Source: Oryzibacter oryziterrae
Lineage (GTDB): Bacteria > Pseudomonadota > Alphaproteobacteria > Rhizobiales > Pleomorphomonadaceae
Direction of reading: 5' to 3'
Assembly: GCF_021864535.1 (NCBI RefSeq)
Contig: NZ_JAKJIC010000002.1
Span: 186,001 to 250,000, forward strand
Length of the DNA stretch: 64,000 nucleotides
Positions 9,400-19,274 of the stretch are shown here, in pieces; the first letter of the stretch is position 1, and every line of letters begins with the position of its first letter. The translations under genes and the position numbers were made by a program. Below the pieces are notes generated by a model, which saw nothing but the letters and a program-made list of their open reading frames with translations, had not been told where the DNA came from and made no database searches.

Positions 9400-9588
9400 A
9401 TGCCGGATACCGAGCGGGACGATAAGGCGCGGAAAGAGCGCGAAAAGCGCCTTGCCGAGGCGCTGCGTGAGAATCTGCGCAAGCGCAAGAGCCAGGCGCG
9501 CGGGCGCCGGGCCGGCGAGGCTGATTCGCGCGTCGGTTTGCCGGCGAGTCCCGTCATCGACAAACAAACGCCGGAAACCGCTGATTAA
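9400..9588 (+). CDS. small basic hypothetical protein upstream of murA
   Basis: 62 aa, MPDTERDDKARKEREK..., a highly charged helix rich in Lys/Arg/Glu followed by a disordered tail. The ATG at 9400 has a GGGGAAGGG site just upstream. Similar short, charged proteins are commonly encoded directly before murA in Rhizobiales genomes, which supports a real gene. No function is known to me. Confidence 0.7.
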   Translation: MPDTERDDKARKEREKRLAEALRENLRKRKSQARGRRAGEADSRVGLPASPVIDKQTPETAD

Positions 9589-9682
9589 GCCTGTGGCGAC
9601 AGGTGCGGGTCGCAGCGGGGCTGCGAGGCCGGCAGACGAAGGATAGGGCGCCCGTGCGGCGTTCCGGGGCAAAGGACGGATA

Positions 9683-10972
9683 ATGGACAAGATCAGGATC
9701 ATCGGCGGCAACCGCCTCAACGGCGTCATTCCCATTTCCGGCGCCAAGAATGCCGCGCTGCCGCTCATGATCGCCAGCTTGCTGACCGACGAGACGCTGA
9801 CGCTGGAAAACGTCCCCCGCCTGGCCGACGTGCGGCAGCTGACCAACATCCTGGTCAACCATGGCGTCGACTATGGCGTGAACGGCAAGCGCATCGGCGA
9901 GGACCTGCTCACCGGCCAGACCATTTCGCTGACCGCCCGCTCGATCACCGACACCACCGCCCCCTATGAGCTGGTGTCGACCATGCGCGCTTCCTTCTGG
10001 GTGATCGGGCCGCTCCTGGCTCGCATGCATGCCTGCAAGGTGTCGCTGCCCGGCGGCTGCGCCATCGGTACGCGCCCGGTCGACCTGTTCCTGATGGGCC
10101 TCGAGCGCCTCGGCGCCCAGCTCGACGTGGAAGGCGGCTACGTGGTCGCCAAGGCCCCCGGCGGCCTCGTCGGCAACCGCGTCGTCTTCCCCAAGGTCTC
10201 GGTCGGCGCCACCCACGTGATCATGATGGCTGCGACGCTGGCCAAGGGCCAGACCGTGATCGAGAATGCCGCGCGTGAGCCGGAGATCGTCGATCTCGCC
10301 AAGTGCCTGATCGCCATGGGCGCGCATATCCAGGGCGCCGGCACCTCCACCATCACCATCGACGGCGTCGACCGCCTGCGCGGTGCCCGCCATCGCGTGG
10401 TGGCCGATCGCATCGAGACCGGCACCTATGCCATGGCGGTTGCGATGACCGGTGGCGACGTGCTCCTGGAAGGCGCCGAAGGGTCGCTGCTGGAGAACCC
10501 GCTCGACGTGCTGCGCCAGGTCGGCGCCGAGATCACCGAGACCAACTCCGGCATCCGCGTGCGCCGCAACGGCCATGGCATCGTCGCCGCCGACGTGACC
10601 ACCGATCCCTTCCCGGGCTTCCCCACCGACCTGCAGGCGCAGTTCATGGCGCTGATGACCCGCGCCAAGGGCACCTCGCACATCACCGAGACCATTTTCG
10701 AGAACCGCTTCATGCACGTGGCGGAACTGGCCCGCTTCGGTGCCAGGATCTCGCTGTCCGGTCAGGTGGCGACCGTCGAAGGCGTCGAGAGCCTCAAGGG
10801 CGCCCCTGTCATGGCCACCGACCTGCGCGCCTCGGTGTCACTGGTGATCGCCGGCCTTGCCGCCGAAGGCGAGACCACGGTCAACCGCGTCTATCACCTC
10901 GACCGCGGCTTCGAACGGCTCGAGGAAAAGATCTCGCGCTGTGGCGCCGACATCTCCCGCATCTCCGGCTAG
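9683..10972 (+). CDS. murA: UDP-N-acetylglucosamine 1-carboxyvinyltransferase
   Basis: 429 aa, full length. It catalyses the first committed step of peptidoglycan synthesis, transferring enolpyruvate from PEP to UDP-GlcNAc in the cytoplasm. Visible hallmarks are the N-terminal [12 protein letters not shown], the active-site loop [12 protein letters not shown] (the fosfomycin-reactive Cys, about residue 117), and the C-terminal [10 protein letters not shown]. It opens the conserved block shared with the DUF2948 gene and hisD, and its substrate derives from GlmS/GlmU encoded later in the window. Confidence 0.98.
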   Translation: MDKIRIIGGNRLNGVIPISGAKNAALPLMIASLLTDETLTLENVPRLADVRQLTNILVNHGVDYGVNGKRIGEDLLTGQTISLTARSITDTTAPYELVSTMRASFWVIGPLLARMHACKVSLPGGCAIGTRPVDLFLMGLERLGAQLDVEGGYVVAKAPGGLVGNRVVFPKVSVGATHVIMMAATLAKGQTVIENAAREPEIVDLAKCLIAMGAHIQGAGTSTITIDGVDRLRGARHRVVADRIETGTYAMAVAMTGGDVLLEGAEGSLLENPLDVLRQVGAEITETNSGIRVRRNGHGIVAADVTTDPFPGFPTDLQAQFMALMTRAKGTSHITETIFENRFMHVAELARFGARISLSGQVATVEGVESLKGAPVMATDLRASVSLVIAGLAAEGETTVNRVYHLDRGFERLEEKISRCGADISRISG

Positions 10973-10984
10973 TGCACCCGCCGA

Positions 10985-11094
10985 TCATGTTGAAGCAACG
11001 TGATCGAAAAGCGGCTGCTCAAGCAATTGAACCTGGAGCGATTTTGAGACGACCTGACGATTGCGTCGGGTCGGAACACGCTCCGAGCGCCAAA
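10985..11094. repeat. intergenic palindromic element
   Basis: Two adjacent hairpins: GATCATGTTG-AAG-CAACGTGATC (near-perfect 10-bp arms), then CGACCTGACG-ATTG-CGTCGGGTCG with one mismatch, enclosed by GAGCG...CGCTC. The GGTCGGAACACGCTC end resembles dispersed intergenic elements common in Rhizobiales. It separates murA from the acetyltransferase gene and could act as a transcription barrier or be a passive repeat. Confidence 0.5.
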
Positions 11095-11103
11095 GGATTG
11101 ACC

Positions 11104-11547
11104 ATGGACCTCGTGATCCGCGACGCCGTTGCCTCCGACGAGGGGCAATGGCGTCAGCTGTGGGCCGGCTATCTCACCTTCTACAAGACCGAGCTTGCGG
11201 AAGGCGTCACGGCCCATACCTGGCAGCGCCTGCTCGATCCGGCGTCGCCGCTGTTCTGCCGTGTGGCCTTTGCGGGTGACCGCATGGTGGGCTTTGCCAA
11301 TTGCGTGCTGCACGAGGGCACCTGGGTCACCCAGCCGATCTGCTATCTCGAAGACCTGTTCGTCGACCCCGACACCCGTGGCGCCGGGGTCGGCAGGGCC
11401 CTGATCGACGATCTGCTGCGCCTCGCCTCCGAGCGCGGCTGGGACCGCGTCTACTGGCACACCCACGAGACCAACACGACCGCGCGCAAGCTCTATGATC
11501 GCTTCCGCCCGGCCAACGGGTTTGTTGTCTACCAGCTGGACCTGTGA
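11104..11547 (+). CDS. GNAT family N-acetyltransferase
   Basis: 147 aa, the typical size of a single GNAT domain. The acetyl-CoA-binding motif A is visible as DLFVDPDTRGAGVGRAL, followed by the conserved C-terminal region ETNTTARKLYDRF. The ATG at 11104 has AAAGGA upstream; the reading frame is open much further 5' through murA, but that part is a shadow. The substrate is unknown; family members acetylate amines of small molecules or protein N-termini. Confidence 0.88.
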   Translation: MDLVIRDAVASDEGQWRQLWAGYLTFYKTELAEGVTAHTWQRLLDPASPLFCRVAFAGDRMVGFANCVLHEGTWVTQPICYLEDLFVDPDTRGAGVGRALIDDLLRLASERGWDRVYWHTHETNTTARKLYDRFRPANGFVVYQLDL

Positions 11548-11799
11548 CCAAGGCGAGGCGCTGCGTGGGCCAGTGTCTATTTCCCTGCAGGGGTGACCGT
11601 CACGTCGTCTCAGGGCGAGAAGTCCGGTTCCCGCGCAAGAGGTGATAGGAAACGCCGGCTCTGCCGGCTACATCCAGTCACCGGCCTTCGTTGCGGCTGT
11701 GGCGAAGGTGAAGCACCTTACCGTAGAATGGGCCGTGCCGTCTTGCCATCGTCCCCGTCGCATCCTATCTGCATCAGCAGCAGAAAATGAGGTTGGACG

Positions 11800-12231
11800 A
11801 TGGACTTGCTGAAGCTTGCGGCGCTGGACGCCGATGATCTCAAGGTGATCGCCGCCCATGTGCAGGACGCGGTGGGCCAGGTGGGGGACATCCACTGGCG
11901 GCCGCAGGAGAAGCGCCTGACGCTGGAACTCAACCGCTTCGTGTGGGAGAAGACCGGCAAGCGCGGCCTTTATGAACGGCGCCGGTCGCTGTTGCACTTT
12001 GCCCGCGTCAACGCGGTGCAGGCCGCCCATATCCGGCGCGATGTGCCCGATGCCGTCGTCAGCCTGCTGACCATCCGCGTCGAGGTGAAGGACGAGCCGG
12101 CGGCGTGGGTCTTCCTTGAGTTCGCCGGGGGCGGTTCCTTGCGTCTCGATGTGGAATGCATCGAGGCGAGCCTGACCGATCTCGGTCCAGCCTGGTCGAC
12201 GGAAAATATCCCAACGCACTCCGAAGCGTGA
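11800..12231 (+). CDS. DUF2948 family protein
   Basis: 143 aa. The start MDLLKLAALDADDLKVIAAHVQDA and the following DIHWRPQEKRLTLELNRF are typical of DUF2948, an uncharacterised alphaproteobacterial family encoded next to hisD. No catalytic residues can be proposed. The gene precedes hisD by 122 nt on the same strand, as in many Rhizobiales. Confidence 0.85.
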   Translation: MDLLKLAALDADDLKVIAAHVQDAVGQVGDIHWRPQEKRLTLELNRFVWEKTGKRGLYERRRSLLHFARVNAVQAAHIRRDVPDAVVSLLTIRVEVKDEPAAWVFLEFAGGGSLRLDVECIEASLTDLGPAWSTENIPTHSEA

Positions 12232-12353
12232 TAAAGGGCGGCGGATCAAGAGCGCGCCAGCCGCGCTCCCTTCTGTCTTTTGTCACGCAACTCCGGACGC
12301 AGAACCGGTTCCCGCCTTTGCCGGAGTTGTGTGTTCTGCCGGAGTGACACGCC

Positions 12354-13643
12354 GTGGCCATTCGCCTTGACGATCGGGATGCCGATTTCGAAACCCGCTT
12401 TGCCGCCTTCCTGACCACCAAGCGCGAAGTCTCCGAGGATGTGGACAATCGCGCCGCCGAGATCATCGCCGACATCCGCAAGCGCGGCGACGCGGCGCTG
12501 ATCGAGTGGACGCAGAAGCTCGACCGTTTCGACGCGGGCGCCAAGGGCCTGCGCGTCAGCGAAGCGGAGATTGATGCCGCCGTGGCCGCCGTCGAACCGA
12601 AGGTGATGGACGCGCTGAAGCTGGCGCGCGACCGCATCGAGAGCCACCACGCCCGCCAGAAGCCGAAGGACGACCGCTATACCGACGCCATCGGCGTCGA
12701 GCTCGGCTCGCGCTGGACGGCCATCGAGGCGGTCGGCCTCTATGTGCCCGGCGGCACGGCGAGCTATCCCTCGTCGGTGCTGATGAACGCGGTGCCGGCC
12801 AAGGTGGCGGGAGTCGATCGTCTGGTGATGGTGGTGCCGACGCCCGATGGCGCGGTCAACCCGCTGGTGCTGGCGGCCGCGCGTCTTGCCGGCGTCGACG
12901 AGGTCTGGCGCATCGGTGGCGCCCAGGCCGTCGCCGCGCTCGCCTATGGAACGGAAAGCCTGAAGCCCGTGGCCAAGATCGTCGGCCCCGGCAATGCCTA
13001 TGTGGCCGCCGCCAAGCGGCGTGTGTTCGGCACCGTGGGCATCGACATGATCGCCGGCCCATCCGAGGTGCTGATCATCGCCGACAAGGACAACAATGCC
13101 GAATGGCTGGCCGCCGACCTGATCGCCCAGGCCGAGCATGACCGTGCCGCCCAGTCCATCCTGGTGACCGACAGCGCCGAACTGGCCGAGGCGGTGGAAG
13201 CGGCCGTCGAGCGGCAGCTGAGCGTGTTGCCGCGTGGCGAGATCGCCCGCGACTCCTGGCGCGACTTCGGGGCGGTGATCCTGGTGCAAGATCTCGCCGA
13301 CGCCATCCCGCTGGCCAACCGCATTGCGGCCGAGCATCTGGAACTGGCCGTCGCCGATCCCGAGGCCATGCTGCCCAAGGTGCGCAATGCCGGCGCCGTG
13401 TTCATCGGCCACCATACGCCGGAAGTGATCGGCGACTATGTGGGCGGATCCAACCACGTGCTGCCGACGGCCCGTTCGGCGCGCTTTTCCTCGGGCCTCG
13501 GCGTGCTCGACTTCGTCAAGCGCACGTCGATCCTGAAGGTGCCGCCCGAGGCGCTGAAGATCATCGGCCCGGCGGCGGTGACGCTGGCGGAGGTCGAAGG
13601 CCTCGGCGGCCACGCCCGCTCGGTCTCCATCCGCCTGAACTGA
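12354..13643 (+). CDS. hisD: histidinol dehydrogenase
   Basis: 429 aa, full length. It carries out the last two steps of histidine biosynthesis, the NAD-dependent oxidation of L-histidinol to L-histidine, using Zn2+. Signature stretches are YVPGGTASYPSSVLM, GPGNAYVAAAKR and GIDMIAGPSEVLI, plus the C-terminal GLGGHARS. A GTG start at 12354 with GGAG 9 nt upstream gives the expected N-terminus. As usual in Rhizobiales it stands apart from the rest of the his genes. Confidence 0.97.
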   Translation: MAIRLDDRDADFETRFAAFLTTKREVSEDVDNRAAEIIADIRKRGDAALIEWTQKLDRFDAGAKGLRVSEAEIDAAVAAVEPKVMDALKLARDRIESHHARQKPKDDRYTDAIGVELGSRWTAIEAVGLYVPGGTASYPSSVLMNAVPAKVAGVDRLVMVVPTPDGAVNPLVLAAARLAGVDEVWRIGGAQAVAALAYGTESLKPVAKIVGPGNAYVAAAKRRVFGTVGIDMIAGPSEVLIIADKDNNAEWLAADLIAQAEHDRAAQSILVTDSAELAEAVEAAVERQLSVLPRGEIARDSWRDFGAVILVQDLADAIPLANRIAAEHLELAVADPEAMLPKVRNAGAVFIGHHTPEVIGDYVGGSNHVLPTARSARFSSGLGVLDFVKRTSILKVPPEALKIIGPAAVTLAEVEGLGGHARSVSIRLN

Positions 13644-13649
13644 AAGAAA

Positions 13650-13679
13650 AGTCCCGCTGCAAGGCAATGCAGCGGGACT
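13650..13679 (-). terminator. terminator between convergent hisD and the DUF2892 gene
   Basis: Perfect 11-bp stem AGTCCCGCTGC / GCAGCGGGACT with an 8-nt loop. Read on the minus strand it is followed by TTTTCTTTC, so it suits the DUF2892 gene best, but it also follows hisD by 6 nt. Confidence 0.75.
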
Positions 13680-13721
13680 ATCGCAGCGGGCAGCCGGGCA
13701 GGGCTGCCCGTTGCAATCCGA

Positions 13722-13937
13722 TCACTTCTTGCAGGTGTTTATGCCGAAGAGCGTATAGGCAGGGCAGAAGTTGACAAGGCCGGTCAGCAACAGCACGGCG
13801 CCGACGGCGGTCAGTACCCAGCTCCAGCCGCCGATGGCGGACTTGAGAGCGTCGCCGAAGGGTGTCAGCGTCAAGGCCAACAACACGACGCCGACGAGGA
13901 TTCGCACGAGGCGATCGTTACCACCCACATTCTTCAT
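13722..13937 (-). CDS. DUF2892 (YgaP-type) inner-membrane protein
   Basis: 71 aa with two membrane helices (LVRILVGVVLLALTLTPFG and SWVLTAVGAVLLLTGLVNF) and a short Cys-containing end, CPAYTLFGINTCKK. This is the DUF2892 membrane module found alone or fused to rhodanese domains (as in YgaP). The function is unknown; family members often sit near sulfur or redox genes. The start MKNVGGNDRLVRI is the canonical N-terminus and has a GGGAGAG site upstream. Confidence 0.88.
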   Translation of the reverse strand: MKNVGGNDRLVRILVGVVLLALTLTPFGDALKSAIGGWSWVLTAVGAVLLLTGLVNFCPAYTLFGINTCKK

Positions 13938-14036
13938 GGAACTCTCCCGTTGGTGATCGGGCCGAAGCGGCTCGGCCTTAACTCATCGTTATTATATTAG
14001 TACATAGTCATGTACATTGATAGAGGCGAGGCGTTG

Positions 14037-14075
14037 CAACAAAAAAGAAAATGGCAGCGAGAGGGGCTCGCTGCC
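14037..14075 (-). terminator. rho-independent terminator of the chemoreceptor gene
   Basis: On the minus strand the stem is GGCAGCGAG / CTCGCTGCC with a 5-nt loop, followed directly by ATTTTCTTTTTTG. It starts 30 nt after the stop of the gene ending at 14105. Confidence 0.85.
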
Positions 14076-14104
14076 GATCTCCGGTTTCGGACCTCTGACT
14101 GGGG

Positions 14105-16228
14105 TCAGTGCCGGCAACTGGCGGAATGCACATGGCTTCCATCGGCGGCCACGGCCTTGAAGGCGCCGCTGGCTGCCAGCCGGTCCTGCCGGGCACTGAC
14201 ATAGGCCGACAGGTCTTCCAGCCGCTCCACAACATCGGCGCTGGCGTGGTTGAGCTCTGCGAGTGCGGCCATCATCTTGTCCGGCTGACCCGCCGCCCTC
14301 GCTTCCAGCACCTGCCGGGCAACGTTGTGGACGCGTTCATGCGGCCCGAGGATGGCGATGAAGGCGGGCTGGTTGCGCACTTCCGGGTCGCGCATGCCGT
14401 CATACCACTTGCCCAAGCGACAGTTGTGATGGTCGGTGACCTCGCTGGGGCGCCATTCCAGCGCGCCCATGACGGCATCGATCACCTTCTTCTTGAACAG
14501 GACGTGGTCGATCTTGGCGATCTCGCAGAGCGAGGCGTCGTCGCCGTCATTGTGCCAGCTGGCCGCCTTCTGCGAGAAGCGATCGTTGCTGCCCCGCATC
14601 TTGCCGGACATCGTGTGCAGCAGGCCCTCGTTGTCGGTCGCAGTGTCGGCCACCGTGTTGATCGACTTGGAGATTTCCTCCACCGCTTCACGTTGCTGGC
14701 GCAGGATGCCGGAAATGTCGCGCATGCGGTGGTTGACGCTGCCGACCTGCGAGGAGATCTGCTCCATCATGGCAAGCGCTTCGGCAATGGAGGCCTGCCC
14801 TTCGCCAACGGCCGACTTCGACGCAGCCATGGTCTTGAGGATCTGGTCCATGCCGCCTTTCAGCACCGAAATGCGGTGGGAGATGTCATCGGTCGCCCGC
14901 GAGGTCTGGTTGGCGAGCCCCTTGACCTCGGCCGCCACGACGCCGAAGCCCCGGCCTGCCTCGCCGGCGCGCGCCGACTCGATGGTGGCGTTGAGTGCCA
15001 GGAGATTGGTCTGGCTGGCGATGCCCTCGATCACCGCGAGGATTTGCGCGATCTGGCCCGAGGCCTCGCTCAGCTGATCGACGCTGCGCGCCGTCTCGTC
15101 GACGGCGGAGGCGATGTTGCCCACGGCCGAGGCCACCTTGGCCACCACGCCACGGCCGGCCACGGCCGTCTGGTCGGTGGCATTGGCATCGGCGGCAACG
15201 CCGTCGGAGTTGGCGGCGATCGCCTCGACCGAACTCACCAGTTCCGCGGAAGCGGTGGCAATGGTCTGCGCGCCGCTGGTGACCTGCGCCATGTTGCGAT
15301 TGAGCGCTGTCAGGTCAACGGCGATGTCGTTGAGATCGGCCACCATGTTGGCGCCGACCTTGAGGCTTTCGAGGGCGCCATGCCGGCCGCGCTCGATCAG
15401 GGCGCTGGACTTTTCCTGCTCCTTGCGCAGGCGTTCGTTTTCCACCAGGCGATCGCGGAACACCAGCAGGGCCTGGGCCATGCCGCCGATCTCGTTGTCC
15501 ATGCCCGTATGCGGTACGTCGGTGTCCAGATGGCCTTCGGAGATGCGCGTCATGGTCATGGTCACGTCGACCACCGGCGCGGCCACCCGGCGGCGGACGA
15601 ACAGCACCGTCGCCGCGCCAAGCACGAGACAAACCGCGGCAAGGCCGAGCGACATCAGGCGGATCTCGAGGAACTCCGCCTTGGCTTCCTCATGCGCGGC
15701 GGCGGCCTCCTGGCGGTGGTCCTGCAACAGCGCCTCGACGCCGCCCAGGAGCTTTTCGGAAAGCACTTTGAGCTCGCCGTTGAGCAGCTTGGTGGCGCCG
15801 TCCTTGTCGCCCTTGCGCGACAGCGCGATCAACTGGTCGAACTGTGCCTTGTAGGGGTCATAGGCGGCGAAGGCGTCGCGATAGGTTGCCTGCTCGGCCG
15901 GATCGATCAACAAAGCCTCGGCGGCGGCCCGATCCTTGGCAAGTTCCGCCAGCGTTTCCGCACATTGGTCTTCCACCGCCTTGAGGTCAGCTTCCGAGGT
16001 GACCAGGATATGGCGGGACATGCGCAGACGGAAGCGGATCAGGTCGAACTGCACCTGCCCGAGAAGATCGACGCTCGGGAGATAATTCGCGGCCTCGATC
16101 TCAACCTTGTCCTGCAGCTTCTGTGCGATGAAGAAGCCGGCCACACCTTGCGCCAGGCCGATCGCGACAAGCAACCCGGTCGCCAGAGCCAAGACAGTCT
16201 TGATTGATCCAGTCCATCGTCGTGTCAT
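14105..16228 (-). CDS. methyl-accepting chemotaxis protein with C-terminal CZB zinc-binding domain
   Basis: 707 aa. Order of parts: a membrane helix near the N-terminus, a periplasmic four-helix-bundle (4HB_MCP-like) region of about 150 residues, a second membrane helix ([18 protein letters not shown]), a HAMP linker, then the signalling hairpin with the conserved tip [20 protein letters not shown]. The final ~120 residues match CZB: a His in [17 protein letters not shown], and PHERVHN supply the 3-His/1-Cys zinc site. CZB domains sense zinc or reactive chlorine/oxidants and occur on chemoreceptors and diguanylate cyclases. The ATG at 16228 follows AAGG; a TTG 30 nt earlier is possible. It stands alone, with no che genes nearby. 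Confidence 0.92.
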   Translation of the reverse strand: MTRRWTGSIKTVLALATGLLVAIGLAQGVAGFFIAQKLQDKVEIEAANYLPSVDLLGQVQFDLIRFRLRMSRHILVTSEADLKAVEDQCAETLAELAKDRAAAEALLIDPAEQATYRDAFAAYDPYKAQFDQLIALSRKGDKDGATKLLNGELKVLSEKLLGGVEALLQDHRQEAAAAHEEAKAEFLEIRLMSLGLAAVCLVLGAATVLFVRRRVAAPVVDVTMTMTRISEGHLDTDVPHTGMDNEIGGMAQALLVFRDRLVENERLRKEQEKSSALIERGRHGALESLKVGANMVADLNDIAVDLTALNRNMAQVTSGAQTIATASAELVSSVEAIAANSDGVAADANATDQTAVAGRGVVAKVASAVGNIASAVDETARSVDQLSEASGQIAQILAVIEGIASQTNLLALNATIESARAGEAGRGFGVVAAEVKGLANQTSRATDDISHRISVLKGGMDQILKTMAASKSAVGEGQASIAEALAMMEQISSQVGSVNHRMRDISGILRQQREAVEEISKSINTVADTATDNEGLLHTMSGKMRGSNDRFSQKAASWHNDGDDASLCEIAKIDHVLFKKKVIDAVMGALEWRPSEVTDHHNCRLGKWYDGMRDPEVRNQPAFIAILGPHERVHNVARQVLEARAAGQPDKMMAALAELNHASADVVERLEDLSAYVSARQDRLAASGAFKAVAADGSHVHSASCRH

Positions 16229-16513
16229 CGTCGTCGCCTTGGGTGTCGATGTGAGCAACTTCGCGCCAAACGTGCCGTGCCTGAAGGTCTATATATTTGA
16301 CCAAGTCATCATCGGACAGGGCTCAGTAGATCCGACTTCAGATGTGCTCAGCAAGTTGGCAGTCTTGCCAAGATTTATAGCAATGACAAAATTAATTTAT
16401 CATACATGATTTTTGATATCATGTTTTAGTGACGTCTTTTCATGTTTAATTCGTAGATATGCTTATGCGACAAAAGTATTGAGCGGAAGCGAAAGCGGTC
16501 CGTCAAAGGCAAG
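16229..16513. other. intergenic region, AT-richer, no gene seen
   Basis: Between the chemoreceptor start and the htpG terminator. It is visibly AT-rich around 16370-16480 and should contain the chemoreceptor promoter, but I see no convincing -35/-10 pair. No start codon with a ribosome site leads into a credible reading frame. Confidence 0.4.
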
Positions 16514-16541
16514 AAGGCCCCGGACCGCAGTCCGAGGCCTT
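16514..16541 (-). terminator. terminator downstream of htpG
   Basis: 12-bp stem with one mismatch, AAGGCC-CGGAC / GTCCG-GGCCTT type, loop CGCA. On the minus strand it is followed by CTTGCCTTT. It is about 115 nt beyond the htpG stop. Confidence 0.6.
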
Positions 16542-16656
16542 CCATTGCTTTTGCTGGAAAAACACCCCGTCCGCCGGGACCTGCCTGAACGTCTCAACCG
16601 CAGCCAGGGCGTGGGGCGCTCAAGCGAGGGGGCGGTCCGGTTCCGCGCGGCGAGCG

Positions 16657-18522
16657 TCAGCCGAGCTCGCGCTCCATCATCCGGCTGACCGCTGCCGCAA
16701 AGGCGGCGGGATCATCAGGTGCTTCGCCGTCGAGGATCCTGGCCTGGCCGTAGAGCAGGGCGGCGGCATCCTTGATGGCGGCCACATTGCCGGCGGTGGC
16801 CTTGGCGGTGAGCGCCTTGATCAGGCTGTGCGACGGATTGATCTCGAGCACCGGCTTGGTCCCGGCCGCCTTGCCTTCCTGGCGGGCCAGCAGCTTCTCG
16901 GTCATCTTGTCGAGGCCGAAGTCGGCGGCGACCAGACAGACCGGGCTGGTAGCGAGGCGGGCGGAGACGCGCACGTCCGACACCACGTCGGCGAGCGCGT
17001 CCTTGAGCGTCGCGGCAAGGCCGGCGGCTTCCGCCTTCGGCGCTTCCTCGGCGCTGTCGTCCACTTTCTTGATGTTGTCGAGATCGGCGGCGCCCTGGGT
17101 CACCGACTTGAAGGGCTTGCCCTCGAAGCCGAGCGCGGTGCGCACCCAGAAGGCGTCGACCGGATCGGTCAGCAGCAGCACCTCGAGGCCGCGGGCGGCA
17201 TAGCCTTCCAGATGCGGCGAGGCCAGCACCTGCTCAGCGCTGTCGCCGAGCGCGTAATAGATCGAGGTCTGGTTTTCCTTGAAGTCCTTGACCACGTCGG
17301 TCAGCGTCCGCCAGCTCTCGCCGGAGGTGGTGGTCTTGAAGCGCACCACCTTGAACAGGTCGTCGCGCCGGTCGGCCGCCTCGTAGAGGCCTTCCTTGAT
17401 CACGGGGCCGAAGGCATCCCACACCTTGGCGAACAGCTCGGCATTGCTGTCGGCGAGCTTGGAGAGTTCGGTCAGCACGCGCCCGGTGACCGCCTTGCCG
17501 ATCGCCTCCAGCACCGGGTTCTTCTGCAGCATCTCGCGCGAGATGTTGAGCGGCAGGTCCTCGCTGTCGATCACGCCGCGCACGAAACGCAGCCAGGCCG
17601 GCAGGATCTCCGCCTCGTCGGTGATGAAGACGCGCCGGACGTAGAGCTTGACGCGGCCCTTGCGCGAGGGATCGAACAGGTCGAAGGGCTTGGTCTCCGG
17701 CACGAACAGCAGGACGTTGTATTCCTGCCGCCCCTCGGCGCGATAGTGCAGCGTCAGGGCCGGGTCGTCCCAGGCCATGGCGACGTTGTGATAGAATTCC
17801 TTGTACTCCTCAGCGCTGACCTGCGCCTTGGGCTTCACCCACAACGCCGAACCGTCGGCGAGTTCCCGCGTCTCGTCCTTGCCAGCCACCTTCAGCGAGA
17901 TGGGCACCGGCACATGCGCCGAATAGGCATGCACGATGCGGTCGACGGTATGCTCCTCGGCGTAATCGAGGCTCTCGTCGTTGAGGAACAGCTCGACGCG
18001 GGTACCGCGCAAGGGGGCGTCGGCCACGTCCACCGACGACAGTTCATAGGTGCCGAGACCGTCCGACTCCCAGGCCCAGGCCTCGCTGGTGCCGGCCTTG
18101 CGCGAGACGACGCGCACCTTGGCGGCCACCATGAAGGCCGAGTAGAAGCCGACGCCGAACTGGCCGATCAGCGCCGTGCCCTCGGCCTTCTGCTCGAGGC
18201 TGTCGAGGAAGGCCTTGGTGCCCGAGCGGGCGATGGTGCCGAGATTGTCCTTGAGTTCCTCGCGGCTCATGCCGATGCCATTGTCGGCGACCACAAGCCG
18301 CTTGCCGTCCTTGTCCGCCTCGATGGCGATGCCGAAACCGCCTTCGCCGCCGAGCAGCGAGGGATCGGCAATGGACAGATACCGCAGCTTCTCGCAGGCG
18401 TCGGCCGAGTTGGAGATCAGCTCGCGCAGGAAGATGTCCTTGTTGGAATAGACCGAATGCACCATCAGGTGCAGGAGGCGGGAAACCTCGGTTTCGAAGC
18501 TCAACCGTTCCGTGGTCGTCAT
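16657..18522 (-). CDS. htpG: molecular chaperone HtpG (Hsp90)
   Basis: 621 aa from the ATG at 18522, which has GAGAAGAG upstream and gives the canonical MTTTERLSFETEVSRLL start. It is a cytosolic ATP-dependent chaperone dimer. The GHKL ATPase motifs are intact: ELISNSADACEKLRY (Mg-binding Asn), DNGIGM, GTIARSGTKAF and GQFGVGFYS. The middle and dimerisation domains follow at normal length. A heat-shock-type promoter is visible upstream. It lies inside the otherwise conserved hisD-UPF0262 interval. Confidence 0.97.
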   Translation of the reverse strand: MTTTERLSFETEVSRLLHLMVHSVYSNKDIFLRELISNSADACEKLRYLSIADPSLLGGEGGFGIAIEADKDGKRLVVADNGIGMSREELKDNLGTIARSGTKAFLDSLEQKAEGTALIGQFGVGFYSAFMVAAKVRVVSRKAGTSEAWAWESDGLGTYELSSVDVADAPLRGTRVELFLNDESLDYAEEHTVDRIVHAYSAHVPVPISLKVAGKDETRELADGSALWVKPKAQVSAEEYKEFYHNVAMAWDDPALTLHYRAEGRQEYNVLLFVPETKPFDLFDPSRKGRVKLYVRRVFITDEAEILPAWLRFVRGVIDSEDLPLNISREMLQKNPVLEAIGKAVTGRVLTELSKLADSNAELFAKVWDAFGPVIKEGLYEAADRRDDLFKVVRFKTTTSGESWRTLTDVVKDFKENQTSIYYALGDSAEQVLASPHLEGYAARGLEVLLLTDPVDAFWVRTALGFEGKPFKSVTQGAADLDNIKKVDDSAEEAPKAEAAGLAATLKDALADVVSDVRVSARLATSPVCLVAADFGLDKMTEKLLARQEGKAAGTKPVLEINPSHSLIKALTAKATAGNVAAIKDAAALLYGQARILDGEAPDDPAAFAAAVSRMMERELG

Positions 18523-18567
18523 GTCGCACTCTTCTCGTTGGTTGCGGGGTGAATTCACGCGCGCGAC

Positions 18568-18596
18568 ATATCGGCGAGGCCGGGCGCGGATTCAAG
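18568..18596 (-). promoter_or_regulatory. candidate RpoH (heat-shock) promoter of htpG
   Basis: On the minus strand CTTGAA (-35) is followed after 16 nt by CCGATAT (-10 region), about 45 nt before the htpG ATG. CTTGAA is the RpoH -35 hallmark and htpG is a classic RpoH target. The -10 match is partial. Confidence 0.5.
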
Positions 18597-18714
18597 CGTC
18601 TGCGGCCCGCTTTCAGACATTTGCGGCGAATTTTCTGGTGGCGCGTCGATCATCGGCTACCTCAAAGGCCCGGTCGCGTCGGGCAAACGCCTGTGCTATC
18701 AGACGGCATCCAGC

Positions 18715-19218
18715 ATGGAGGCCATTGTGACCGATCAACCGGAGCAGACGCGTCCCTGCCGCCTCGTGGCGGTGACGCTCGACGAAGCTTCGATCAGCCA
18801 TATCTCGCGCGAGGTCGATCACGAGCGGCGCGTGGCCATCTATGACCTCGTCGACGACAACAGCTTCGCCCCGGCGGGCCACGACAGCGGCGAGTTCACC
18901 CTCAATCTCGCGCTGGTCTCCGGCCGTCTGGTGATGCAGATCGGGCGCCAGGACGGCACGCAGGTGATCACCCACGTCCTGTCGCTGAGCCCGTTCCGGC
19001 GCATCGTGCGCGACTATTTCGTCGTGTGCGACAGCTATTATCAGGCCATCAAGACGGCCAGCCCCAGCCAGATCGAAGCCATCGACATGGGACGCCGCGG
19101 CCTGCACAACGAGGGCGCCCGCGCACTGATGGAGCGGCTCGACGGCAAGATCGTCATCGACATGAACACCGCCCGGCGGTTATTTACGCTGATCGCCGTT
19201 CTGCAGTGGAAGGGCTGA
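18715..19218 (+). CDS. UPF0262 family protein
   Basis: About 167 aa. The sequence CRLVAVTLDEASISHISREVDHERRVAIYDL and the later HNEGARALMERLDGKI match UPF0262, a family confined to alphaproteobacteria and encoded between hisD and a low-molecular-weight phosphatase gene. The function is unknown. The ATG at 18715 is given; a GTG at 18727 has GGAG at better spacing and would shorten the protein by four residues. Confidence 0.88.
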   Translation: MEAIVTDQPEQTRPCRLVAVTLDEASISHISREVDHERRVAIYDLVDDNSFAPAGHDSGEFTLNLALVSGRLVMQIGRQDGTQVITHVLSLSPFRRIVRDYFVVCDSYYQAIKTASPSQIEAIDMGRRGLHNEGARALMERLDGKIVIDMNTARRLFTLIAVLQWKG

Positions 19219-19274
19219 GGCCGCGCGTCGATCGGGCATCGCCCTGACGACCGACCAGGCAAGACGAGAGGCAG

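Noticed and set aside
11548-11799. Possible fourth copy of the palindromic repeat (contains CAGTCACCGGCCTTCG)
   Set aside because: Only about 11 bases match the family; the GGTGACTG partner arm and the TGCGCGG centre are missing, so it is likely coincidence.
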